Source: an uncultured Clostridium sp. (lineage in GTDB: Bacteria; Bacillota; Clostridia; TANB77; CAG-508). From it: DNA of 5,234 nucleotides. How positions within the stretch are numbered: the first letter of the stretch is position 1; each line of letters opens with the position of its first letter. The position numbers and the translations under genes were made by a program. Below, piece by piece: positions 1 to 5,155 of this stretch. The stretch is taken from the NCBI GenBank assembly GCA_947568605.1, contig CANOPV010000075.1, forward strand, positions 1 to 5,234, in the 5' to 3' direction. The notes under the pieces were generated by a model, which saw nothing but the letters and a program-made list of their open reading frames with translations, made no database searches and had not been told where the DNA came from.

Positions 1-22
1 TGAAAAATTATTAAATCAATAT

Positions 23-25
23 TGA
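23..25 (+). other. in-frame premature TGA in the methyltransferase gene
   Basis: Frame 2 reads EKLLNQY, then TGA, then KDLTSSIIQGYSTKRPVTL, running straight into the LRVNTLK motif. Homology-like sequence on both sides in the same frame argues for a point nonsense change rather than a frameshift. TGG encodes Trp in this same frame (164-166), so UGA is not the usual Trp codon here. GGA (Gly), CGA or AGA (Arg), or TGG (Trp) would each be one substitution away. Confidence 0.75.
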
Positions 26-880
26 AAAGACTTAACTAGTAGCATAATACAAGGATATTCGACTAAAAGACCTGTAACACTTAGAGTAAATACATTAAAA
101 ACTGATGTAAATACAATAAAAGAAATACTTATAAAAAATAATCTTCAATTTAAAGAAGTAATATGGAGTAAAACTGCATTAATTCTAGAAAATACAACAG
201 AAAATGAAATAAGAAAATTAGATATATATAACAATGGAGAAATCTATTTTCAAAGTTTATCATCAATGATACCAGCAATTATATTAGATACAAAAGAAAA
301 TGAAAATATATTAGATATGGCAGCAGCACCAGGAGGAAAAACAACACAAATGTCAGCCATATCTAATAATAATGCTTTAATAACAGCGTGTGAAAAAAAC
401 AAAATACGATTTGAAAGATTAAAATATAATATTGAAAAACAGGGAGCAAATAGAGTTAATCTTTTACTTGTAGATGCTAGAAATTTAGATAATTATTTTT
501 CTTTTGATAAAATATTATTAGATGCTCCTTGCAGTGGAAGTGGAACATTAAATATAAATGATGAAAATTCTATAAAATATTTTAATGAGGAATTAATTAA
601 AAGGTCTAAAAAAGTTCAATTTGAATTATTAAAAAAAGCAATAAATATTTTAAAGCCAGATGGTGAAATGGTATATTCAACTTGTTCAATTTTAAAAGAA
701 GAAAATGAAGATAATTTATTAAAAATCTTAAATAATAAAAATATAGAAATTATGCAAATAAATGAAGAAGAATTTAAGTATTTACCAAAACTTCCAGTAA
801 GTATAAAGGAAACTTTATGTATTTGCCCAAATGAACTATATGAGGGTTTTTTCATTGCAAAATTAAAAAAGAAAAAATAA
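26..880 (+). CDS. NOL1/NOP2/Sun-family (RsmB/RsmF-like) rRNA cytosine-C5 methyltransferase, 5' end disrupted and off-window
   Basis: A SAM-dependent enzyme that methylates carbon 5 of cytosine in RNA, most likely 16S rRNA. After the TGA at 23-25 the frame is open for 284 codons to TAA. It begins with the family's N-terminal signature LRVNTLK (about 80-100) and a region ending in YFQSLSSM. Numbering from the ATG at 266, the SAM-binding loop is DMAAAPGGKTT (17-27), motif IV is DAPCSGSGT with Cys89, and motif VI is VYSTCS with Cys140. These are the two cysteines family members use for catalysis and product release. The C-terminus EGFFIAKLKKKK is typical. The ATG at 266 is not a credible native start: it lies inside the conserved domain and has no Shine-Dalgarno. 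No ATG, GTG or TTG lies in frame between 26 and 265. The same frame upstream of the TGA (2-22) reads EKLLNQY, which also fits the family. The gene is therefore either a recent pseudogene or carries a base error. RsmB versus RsmF cannot be settled without the missing N-terminus. Confidence 0.85.
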   Translation, partial: KDLTSSIIQGYSTKRPVTLRVNTLKTDVNTIKEILIKNNLQFKEVIWSKTALILENTTENEIRKLDIYNNGEIYFQSLSSMIPAIILDTKENENILDMAAAPGGKTTQMSAISNNNALITACEKNKIRFERLKYNIEKQGANRVNLLLVDARNLDNYFSFDKILLDAPCSGSGTLNINDENSIKYFNEELIKRSKKVQFELLKKAINILKPDGEMVYSTCSILKEENEDNLLKILNNKNIEIMQINEEEFKYLPKLPVSIKETLCICPNELYEGFFIAKLKKKK

Positions 881-883
881 TAC
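855..883 (+). promoter_or_regulatory. weak candidate promoter for the structured RNA
   Basis: TTGCAA (855-860, 4 of 6 to the -35 consensus) is followed by AATAAT (876-881, 5 of 6 to TATAAT) at a 15-base spacing, or by TAATAC (878-883) at 17 bases. A start near 888-890 would fall just before the outer helix of the RNA element that begins at 896. It overlaps the 3' end of the methyltransferase gene. In sequence this AT-rich such matches arise by chance, so this is only a candidate. Confidence 0.25.
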
Positions 884-895
884 TGTTCAGACTAC

Positions 896-1188
896 AAAAG
901 TTTTCTGATTAAAATTATTTTTAATAAAATTTTATAGGAATTTATCTCACAACCTTTTTACAGATTTTTTTCAAAATTACGGTTCGACAGCCCTTTGAGG
1001 CGGGGAGAGGCCCACAGTAAAGATAAACAAATATAAAAAAGTAGAAAAATCTTAGCATTTGCGAATTTAATTTTATTTATAACATTAAAGGTCTTTACCA
1101 GCCGTGGAGAACCTTATTAAAAAAAAATGCTGTAAAAAATAGGTTGTGTAATATATATTAAAAAACAATTTTAATCAGAAAAACTTTT
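896..1188 (+). ncRNA. structured non-coding RNA element (raiA motif possible, unproven)
   Basis: The 324-base gap between two converging genes holds a dense set of complementary segments. Outer helix: 896-922 with 1161-1188. Closing helix of the core: 948-954 with 1142-1148 (7 bp), continuing 955-962 with 1131-1138 (8 bp) across a 3-base bulge. Inner set A: 963-969 with 1045-1051, 1055-1060 with 1125-1130, and 1088-1092 with 1111-1115. Set B: GGTTC 981-985 with GAACC 1109-1113, CCAC 1012-1015 with GTGG 1104-1107, and GTAAAGA 1017-1023 with TCTTTAC 1092-1098. The helices of set B nest in each other, cross the longer helices of set A, and compete with its short hairpin, so a pseudoknot or switch is likely. 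Bases 979-1015 are 25/37 G+C in a strongly AT-rich window, typical of a constrained RNA core. The core of roughly 200 nt and the Bacillota host would suit the raiA motif, but I cannot confirm this from memory of its consensus. Strand is tentative: plus is chosen for the pairing geometry and the possible upstream promoter. Confidence 0.7.
896..1188. repeat. 27-base inverted repeat bracketing the structured RNA
   Basis: The left arm 896-922 and right arm 1161-1188 are complementary over 26 of 27 positions, with one A/C mismatch (917 with 1166) and one bulged A (1183). They lie 238 bases apart and enclose the RNA core. The arms are almost wholly A and T apart from two C/G pairs and one G/C pair, so this is not a classical terminator stem. 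It could be the base helix of the RNA or a DNA-level dyad. Confidence 0.8.
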
Positions 1189-1204
1189 TAATTTCACAAT
1201 AACT

Positions 1205-2443
1205 TTATAAATTTGCAAATGAATTTTTATTTTTAGTAAAACCTAATTTTTTCAATCCATCTTTTACGTAAGAATTTCGCATAAAATATTTCCAAATAGT
1301 GCCATATAAATAATTATCTATCATCAATAATTCAATTCCTTTATCAATACCAATATATTCATTTGCAAACCAAGGTTTAGAACCTTCTAAATTATATCCA
1401 TCTTTAAAGCCATATTTACCCCATAATTTAGGAAAATTATTATAATAATACTCCATTGCTTTAATGCTTTCATTAGGAGTAAAAACAATAGAGCCTATTG
1501 CACCACAGGGAGTTATAGTTCCATCATTTTCGATAGATAAGTCTGATTTACAAGGTTCTGATCCATATAAACCATAGCCATTTGGACCGAGACACGCAGT
1601 TAATCCCCAAGAATTTTCATTATAAGTTTTAAATAAATTTTTATTATCTATACAATATTGTCGATTTGCTTTTGTAGCCTTAATTGAATTTTCAAACCAG
1701 TCAATACCATCTTCATCTTTTAGATTCATAAAATTAATCCAGGCGTGAGAAAATTGATATGTAAATAAATTTCCACCATAAGAATATATTATGTCTTTTA
1801 TATCTTTATAATCTGATTTTTCTTTCTTAAAATTATAATATGTACTTTTATCTACTGGAAATGTAGGAGAACTTACTCCTAAAATATATAACATTAATTG
1901 TTCAGCATACATATCCCACTTTTCCCAAAAATTTTTTTCAGGAGTATAACCCATATAAAAGTAATTAGTATCTTTATTTAAGTACCATTCCCAATTTATT
2001 CTTTTATATAATAATTCTGCTTTTTTTCTTATTTCTCCTCCAAAGTATTCTCCCGCAGTTAATGCACCACATATAAATATTGCTGTATCTATTATTGATA
2101 TTTCACAATTCCACTCTCTTTTTGCTGTTTCAATATTTATAAAATGATAATAAAAACCATTTTTACCATCAACATTATGTATAAATGTATCAAGTGTTCT
2201 ATTTATTCTATCATAAGCATTTTTATATTTTATCCATTTATTTTCTACACCAATAATTAATGCTGCTAGTCCATATCCAACAGAAGCAATGCTTGCTACA
2301 TTATCTGCTATTATTGTTTTATCTCGTACTAAGCCATAACCATTACTATTTTTATTTAAGTTTACTTCTTTAATAAAAAAATTATAACTTTTTTTAAATT
2401 CTTTCATTATAAGTCGTTTACCAAAACATTTAAATAATCTCAT
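1205..2443 (-). CDS. glucoamylase-like glycoside hydrolase (COG5368/PF10091, GH144-like)
   Basis: A predicted (alpha/alpha)6-barrel carbohydrate-active enzyme. The family was named glucoamylase-like, but its characterised GH144 members are endo-beta-1,2-glucanases; the substrate here is inferred only. The 412 residues carry the family blocks in order: CEISIIDTAIFICGAL (113-128) with acidic residues Glu114 and Asp119; WDMYAEQLMLYILGVSSPTFPV (176-197); LFTYQFSHAWINF (226-238); ENSWGLTACLGPNGYG (276-291); DGTITPCGAIGSIVFTP (307-323); LWGKYGFKDGYN (340-351); and YIGIDKGIELLMIDNYLYGTIWKYFM (363-388). The ATG at 2443 has GAGGTG (2452-2457) 8 bases upstream, which favours it over the second Met at residue 13. 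No signal peptide, lipobox or membrane segment is visible, so the enzyme may act in the cytoplasm on imported oligosaccharides, unlike many secreted relatives. The length is near the usual catalytic domain, so it looks intact. It converges on the structured RNA and diverges from dinB. No transporter or other sugar gene is adjacent. Confidence 0.85.
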   Translation of the reverse strand: MRLFKCFGKRLIMKEFKKSYNFFIKEVNLNKNSNGYGLVRDKTIIADNVASIASVGYGLAALIIGVENKWIKYKNAYDRINRTLDTFIHNVDGKNGFYYHFINIETAKREWNCEISIIDTAIFICGALTAGEYFGGEIRKKAELLYKRINWEWYLNKDTNYFYMGYTPEKNFWEKWDMYAEQLMLYILGVSSPTFPVDKSTYYNFKKEKSDYKDIKDIIYSYGGNLFTYQFSHAWINFMNLKDEDGIDWFENSIKATKANRQYCIDNKNLFKTYNENSWGLTACLGPNGYGLYGSEPCKSDLSIENDGTITPCGAIGSIVFTPNESIKAMEYYYNNFPKLWGKYGFKDGYNLEGSKPWFANEYIGIDKGIELLMIDNYLYGTIWKYFMRNSYVKDGLKKLGFTKNKNSFANL

Positions 2444-2465
2444 AAATAAAACACCTCATAATATT

Positions 2466-2495
2466 ATTATATAATATTACGATAAGTATAATCAA
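2466..2495 (-). promoter_or_regulatory. promoter of the glycoside hydrolase gene
   Basis: On the minus strand, TTGATT (2495-2490) is followed after 18 bases by a perfect TATAAT (2471-2466). Transcription would start near 2459, so the GAGGTG ribosome binding site at 2457-2452 would lie almost at the 5' end of a leader of about 16 bases. No operator or sugar-regulator palindrome is obvious next to it. Confidence 0.6.
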
Positions 2496-2540
2496 TGGAG
2501 ATTTTTGGAAGAAATTATTGTAATAATTATACTTAAATAC

Positions 2541-2569
2541 TTGACAAATACGAACACATATTCTATAAT
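2541..2569 (+). promoter_or_regulatory. strong sigma-A promoter of dinB
   Basis: TTGACA (2541-2546) and TATAAT (2564-2569) both match the vegetative consensus perfectly, with the ideal 17-base spacer. The expected start near 2576 puts the AGGTG Shine-Dalgarno (2576-2580) at the very 5' end of the message, with the ATG at 2587. The spacer contains the SOS box, which would be needed to silence such a strong promoter. Confidence 0.88.
2551..2564 (+). promoter_or_regulatory. LexA/SOS box in the dinB promoter
   Basis: CGAACACATATTCT matches the Bacillus-type LexA box CGAACRNRYGTTYC at 12 of 14 positions, with a perfect left half GAAC. It fills the end of the promoter spacer and touches the -10, so bound LexA would block RNA polymerase. 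A further GTTC half-site at 2572-2575 extends it into an imperfect 24-base dyad (2552-2575) reaching the transcription start. LexA control of dinB is well established in other bacteria; here it is inferred from the site. Confidence 0.75.
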
Positions 2570-2586
2570 ATGTTCAGGTGAAATTT

Positions 2587-3798
2587 ATGGAAAGACAAAT
2601 TTTACATATTGATGTTAATAATGCATTTTTAAGTTGGACAGCACTCGAAATGCTTAAAAGTGGAAGTGAATTAGATATACGAACAATACCTAGTATTATA
2701 GGTGGAGATGAAGCAAGAAGAAGTGGAATAGTACTAGCCAAAAGTATGAAAGCAAAAGAGTGTGGAGTAGTTACTGCGGAAACCATATATCAAGCAAAGA
2801 AAAAATGTCCTAATTTACAAATATATAGAGGATTAGAGTATAAGAAATATAAAGAATATTCAGATAAATTATATAATCTATTATTAGAATATACAGATAA
2901 AATTGAAAGATATTCAATAGATGAATGTTTTTTAGATATGACAGAATATTTACAAAAAGATACTTTAATAAATAAAGCAATACAAATAAATAGAAGAGTA
3001 AGAGAAGAATTAGGCTTTACAGTAAATATTGGTGTAGCACATAATAAATTATTAGCAAAAATGGCATCAGATTTTAAAAAACCAGATAAAATACATACTT
3101 TATATGAAAATGAAATTGAAACTAAAATTTGGAATTTACCCACATCAGAATTATTTATGTTAGGAAAAAAAACAGTTCCAAAATTATATAATATGGGAAT
3201 AAAAACAATAGGAGATTTAGCAAAAACAGATAGAAATTTTTTAATAAAAAAATTTGGAAAACACGGAAATTTAATGTGGGAATATGCAAATGGAATAGAT
3301 AATTCAGAAGTAAAATATAAAAAAGAATTACCAAAAAGTATTGGAAATTCAATAACATTTCCAAAAAATATTTCAAATAAAGAAGAATTAGAACAAATCT
3401 TATTAGCATTAACAGAGCAAGTAACTTTTAGATTAAGAAAATATAATTTATTAGCGAATGTTGTAAATGTGCAATTAAGAACAGATAATTTTGAAGACAC
3501 TTCACATCAAAGTAAATTAGATTTTAGTACATCTAGTACAAAAAGCATTTATAAAAAAGCAAAAGAATTGTTTGAAGAAATGTATAATTCAAAAACTTTA
3601 ATACGATTAATGGGTTTGAGAGTTGATGATTTAATTAATAAAGATGAAATGCAATTATCTCTTTTTTCGAAAAAAGAAGACGAGAAACAAGAAAAATTAG
3701 ACAAAACAATAGATAAACTAAAAGAAAAATATGGTTATAATTCTATAAAAAGAGCAGGGAAAATGAATGTTGAAGAAATTACAAAAGTAGAAAAATGA
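2587..3798 (+). CDS. dinB: DNA polymerase IV (Y-family translesion polymerase)
   Basis: An error-prone DNA polymerase that copies past damaged bases. Over 403 residues it shows HIDVNNAFLSW (7-17), where Asp9 is a metal ligand and Phe14 aligns with the steric-gate Phe13 of E. coli DinB. Next come YSIDECFLDMT (109-119) with catalytic Asp112 and Glu113, NIGVAHNKLLAKMASDFKKP (147-166), a helix-hairpin-helix thumb around LYNMGIKTIGDLAK (200-213), the little-finger domain starting at SIGNSITF (251-258), and a beta-clamp binding motif QLSLF (356-360). The tail LDKTIDKLKEKYGYNSIKR is common in Bacillota members. The length is slightly above the E. coli protein. I chose ATG 2587 because AGGTG (2576-2580) sits 6 bases upstream. 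The in-frame GTG at 2578 is part of that ribosome binding site and lies at the predicted transcript end, so it is unlikely to be used. Expression is probably SOS-induced through the LexA box in its promoter. The gene ends in TGA and appears complete. Confidence 0.95.
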   Translation: MERQILHIDVNNAFLSWTALEMLKSGSELDIRTIPSIIGGDEARRSGIVLAKSMKAKECGVVTAETIYQAKKKCPNLQIYRGLEYKKYKEYSDKLYNLLLEYTDKIERYSIDECFLDMTEYLQKDTLINKAIQINRRVREELGFTVNIGVAHNKLLAKMASDFKKPDKIHTLYENEIETKIWNLPTSELFMLGKKTVPKLYNMGIKTIGDLAKTDRNFLIKKFGKHGNLMWEYANGIDNSEVKYKKELPKSIGNSITFPKNISNKEELEQILLALTEQVTFRLRKYNLLANVVNVQLRTDNFEDTSHQSKLDFSTSSTKSIYKKAKELFEEMYNSKTLIRLMGLRVDDLINKDEMQLSLFSKKEDEKQEKLDKTIDKLKEKYGYNSIKRAGKMNVEEITKVEK

Positions 3799-3839
3799 TT
3801 AAAAATAGTAAATTAAAGGAAAATATGTCAAATATCAAA

Positions 3840-3868
3840 TTAACTAATCAAATATTTTATGATATAAT
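3840..3868 (+). promoter_or_regulatory. candidate promoter of the DUF4180 gene
   Basis: TTAACT (3840-3845, 4 of 6) and a perfect TATAAT (3863-3868) are separated by 17 bases in the 132-base gap after dinB. The predicted start near 3875 gives a leader of about 55 bases. No terminator hairpin is visible between dinB and this promoter, so read-through from dinB may add to expression. Three TCAAAT repeats (3828, 3835, 3848) surround the -35. Confidence 0.55.
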
Positions 3869-3930
3869 ACTAACAAATAGTAATTCTCAACAAGATATAA
3901 CTAGAAATTATAATTTTGAAAGGAGTAAAA

Positions 3931-4281
3931 GTGAAAACAAAAATTATAAATAATATAGCAATAGTAAGAAGTAAAGAAATTATAATAAAAAATGTTCAAT
4001 CAGCAATAGATTTTATTATGACTATAAAATATGAAACAAACTGTAATAAAATAGCATTAAATAAAGATGCAATAACAGAAGATTTCTTTATATTAAGTAA
4101 AGGATTAGCAGGAGAAATTTTGCAAAAATTTATAAATTATGAAACTAAATTTGCTATATATGGGGATTATTCAAAATATACAAGTAAACCATTAAAAGAT
4201 TTCATATATGAAAGCAATAATGGTAAAGATATATTTTTTGTAGAAAATGAAGATGAAGCAATAAAAATGTTAAGTAAATAG
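3931..4281 (+). CDS. DUF4180 domain-containing protein, function unknown
   Basis: A 116-residue soluble protein that I recognise as DUF4180 (PF13788), a family with no assigned activity that I know of. Its signature blocks are present: the region from SAIDFIMTIKYETNCNKIAL through NKDAITEDFFILSKGLAGEI, then LQKFINYETKFAIYGDYS, then LKDFIYESNNGKDIFFV, with acidic helix DEAIKML near the end. The domain spans nearly the whole chain, and no signal peptide or membrane segment is visible. I chose GTG 3931 because AAAGGAG (3919-3925) lies 5 bases upstream. The upstream in-frame TTG at 3916 overlaps that Shine-Dalgarno and would be a worse start. Strong conservation of the GLAGEILQKF and SKPLKDFIYESN-type blocks suggests a binding surface or active site, but this is inference. 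It lies between an SOS polymerase and a peroxiredoxin, which hints at stress but does not prove it. It ends in TAG and looks complete. Confidence 0.85.
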   Translation: MKTKIINNIAIVRSKEIIIKNVQSAIDFIMTIKYETNCNKIALNKDAITEDFFILSKGLAGEILQKFINYETKFAIYGDYSKYTSKPLKDFIYESNNGKDIFFVENEDEAIKMLSK

Positions 4282-4352
4282 AAAAAAATTGCATATATTT
4301 ATAAAATAATAATGAAACAAAAATGAATATACAAAAGGTAATGAAGATTCAC

Positions 4353-4405
4353 AAAAATTACTCCTCCTACATATTATATGTAAAATATGATAGGAGGTTA
4401 TTTTT
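4353..4405 (+). promoter_or_regulatory. leader hairpin that buries the peroxiredoxin Shine-Dalgarno
   Basis: CCTCCTA (4363-4369) pairs with TAGGAGG (4391-4397), and after one bulged A (4390) CATATT (4370-4375) pairs with AATATG (4384-4389). That makes 13 bp around an 8-base loop. The right arm contains the whole AGGAGG ribosome binding site (4392-4397), 8 bases before the ATG at 4406. Flanking AAAAA (4353-4357) and TTTTT (4401-4405) could extend the stem to the start codon. Bases 4398-4405 (TTATTTTT) also look like a terminator U-tract. The element could act by hiding the ribosome site (thermometer, small RNA, protein) or as a transcription attenuator. No confident promoter is visible in 4282-4352; TTGCAT at 4289 lacks a good -10. 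Confidence 0.65.
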
Positions 4406-5104
4406 ATGGATTATGAAATAATGATGAATGGTAATGTTAAAATTGGACAATTTGCACCAGAATTTGAAGCAACAAGTACAATGGGAGATATATCATTAAA
4501 TAATTATAAAGAAAAATGGGTAGTATTATTTTCACATCCTGGAGACTTTACCCCAGTATGTACAACAGAAATAATTGCTTTTTCAAAAGCAAATACATAT
4601 TTTGAAAAATTAAATACTTGTTTAATAGGGTTAAGTGTTGATAGCAACGCCTCACATTTAGCGTGGTTATATGATATATACTTAAAAACTGGAATAGTTG
4701 TACCATTTCCAATTATAGCAGATAGAAATGGAACGATTGCTAGAAAATATGGAATGATTTCAAATGATATAAGTAGTACAGAAACAGTAAGAAATGTATT
4801 TATAATAGATGATAAGGGAATTATTAGAACAATATTAGTATATCCAATGAATGTAGGAAGATGTATACCAGAAATAATAAGAACCATTCAAGCATTACAA
4901 ATGGCAGATTGTAGTAATGGTTCAACACCTGCAAATTGGATGCCAGGAAATCCAGTAATTGTTTCTTCACCGCAAACATTTTGTGGATTACAAGAAAGAG
5001 TAAACGAAATAGAAAAAAATAAAAATGGAATGAGTTGGTATTTAAGTTTTAAAGAACCATCAAAAGAATGTGAAAAAAATGTTGAAATTCAAGGAAAAAA
5101 ATAA
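4406..5104 (+). CDS. peroxiredoxin, Prx6/1-Cys-like (AhpC/TSA family)
   Basis: A thiol peroxidase reducing hydrogen peroxide and organic hydroperoxides, expected in the cytoplasm. The 232 residues form a thioredoxin-like AhpC/TSA domain (about 10-165) plus the long C-terminal extension of the Prx6 subfamily. The peroxidatic site is PGDFTPVCTTE (45-55), with Cys52 and Thr49. The conserved Arg129 lies in TVRNVFIIDDKG. YPMNVGRCIPEI and TPANWMPGNPVIV are subfamily hallmarks. Besides Cys52 there are five more cysteines: 72, 153, 169, 193 and 222. Archaeal-type relatives use C-terminal cysteines near 207-213 as resolving residues, so Cys222 or Cys193 could do so here. Residue 153 is Cys where relatives I recall usually have Asn. 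The start ATG 4406 has a strong AGGAGG 8 bases upstream, but that site is buried in a hairpin, so translation is probably controlled. No dedicated reductase gene is adjacent. The gene is complete and ends in TAA. Confidence 0.93.
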   Translation: MDYEIMMNGNVKIGQFAPEFEATSTMGDISLNNYKEKWVVLFSHPGDFTPVCTTEIIAFSKANTYFEKLNTCLIGLSVDSNASHLAWLYDIYLKTGIVVPFPIIADRNGTIARKYGMISNDISSTETVRNVFIIDDKGIIRTILVYPMNVGRCIPEIIRTIQALQMADCSNGSTPANWMPGNPVIVSSPQTFCGLQERVNEIEKNKNGMSWYLSFKEPSKECEKNVEIQGKK

Positions 5105-5126
5105 TTTTAAACTTATATTCAAAAGT

Positions 5127-5155
5127 ACTAATATAAAATTTAATAAAATATTAGT
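5127..5155 (+). terminator. AT-rich hairpin after the peroxiredoxin gene, weak terminator candidate
   Basis: ACTAATAT (5127-5134) and ATATTAGT (5148-5155) form an 8-bp stem with a 13-base loop, starting 22 bases after the stop codon. The stem has only one G-C pair and is followed by GAATTC, not a T run, so termination would be inefficient. The remaining tail to 5234 shows no convincing gene; an ATG at 5226 lacks a ribosome binding site and is cut by the window edge. Confidence 0.3.

Noticed and set aside
23..25. Reading TGA as Trp or Gly under an alternative genetic code
   Set aside because: TGG serves as Trp throughout, glycine uses GGN codons, the long glycosidase and polymerase frames contain no internal TGA, and dinB ends with TGA. 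A recoded genome would show many in-frame TGA codons.
616..855. Minus-strand frame of 79 codons within the methyltransferase 3' half
   Set aside because: Shadow of the real coding frame, which carries catalytic motif VI here.
979..1015. tRNA or tmRNA, suggested by GGTTCGACAGCC resembling a T-arm
   Set aside because: No acceptor stem, anticodon arm or CCA end fits; the tag-coding region and length of a tmRNA are absent.
896..1188. Inverted repeats as ends of an insertion sequence or miniature transposon
   Set aside because: No transposase and no flanking target duplication (bases outside the arms do not match), and the interior is an ordered set of RNA-like helices. A MITE origin is not excluded but is less likely.
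2790..3500. Open minus-strand frame of 236 codons inside dinB
   Set aside because: It is antisense to a complete, well-conserved polymerase gene; the translation is a low-complexity F/L/S/I mix from complementing AT-rich codons, with no recognisable domain.
4300..4345. PerR or Fur operator upstream of the peroxiredoxin gene
   Set aside because: The AT-rich stretch around 4300-4314 matches only the left half of the PerR box; the right half disagrees at most positions.
4504..4887. Open minus-strand frame of 127 codons inside the peroxiredoxin gene
   Set aside because: Antisense shadow of a strong gene, without a family signature or a convincing ribosome binding site.
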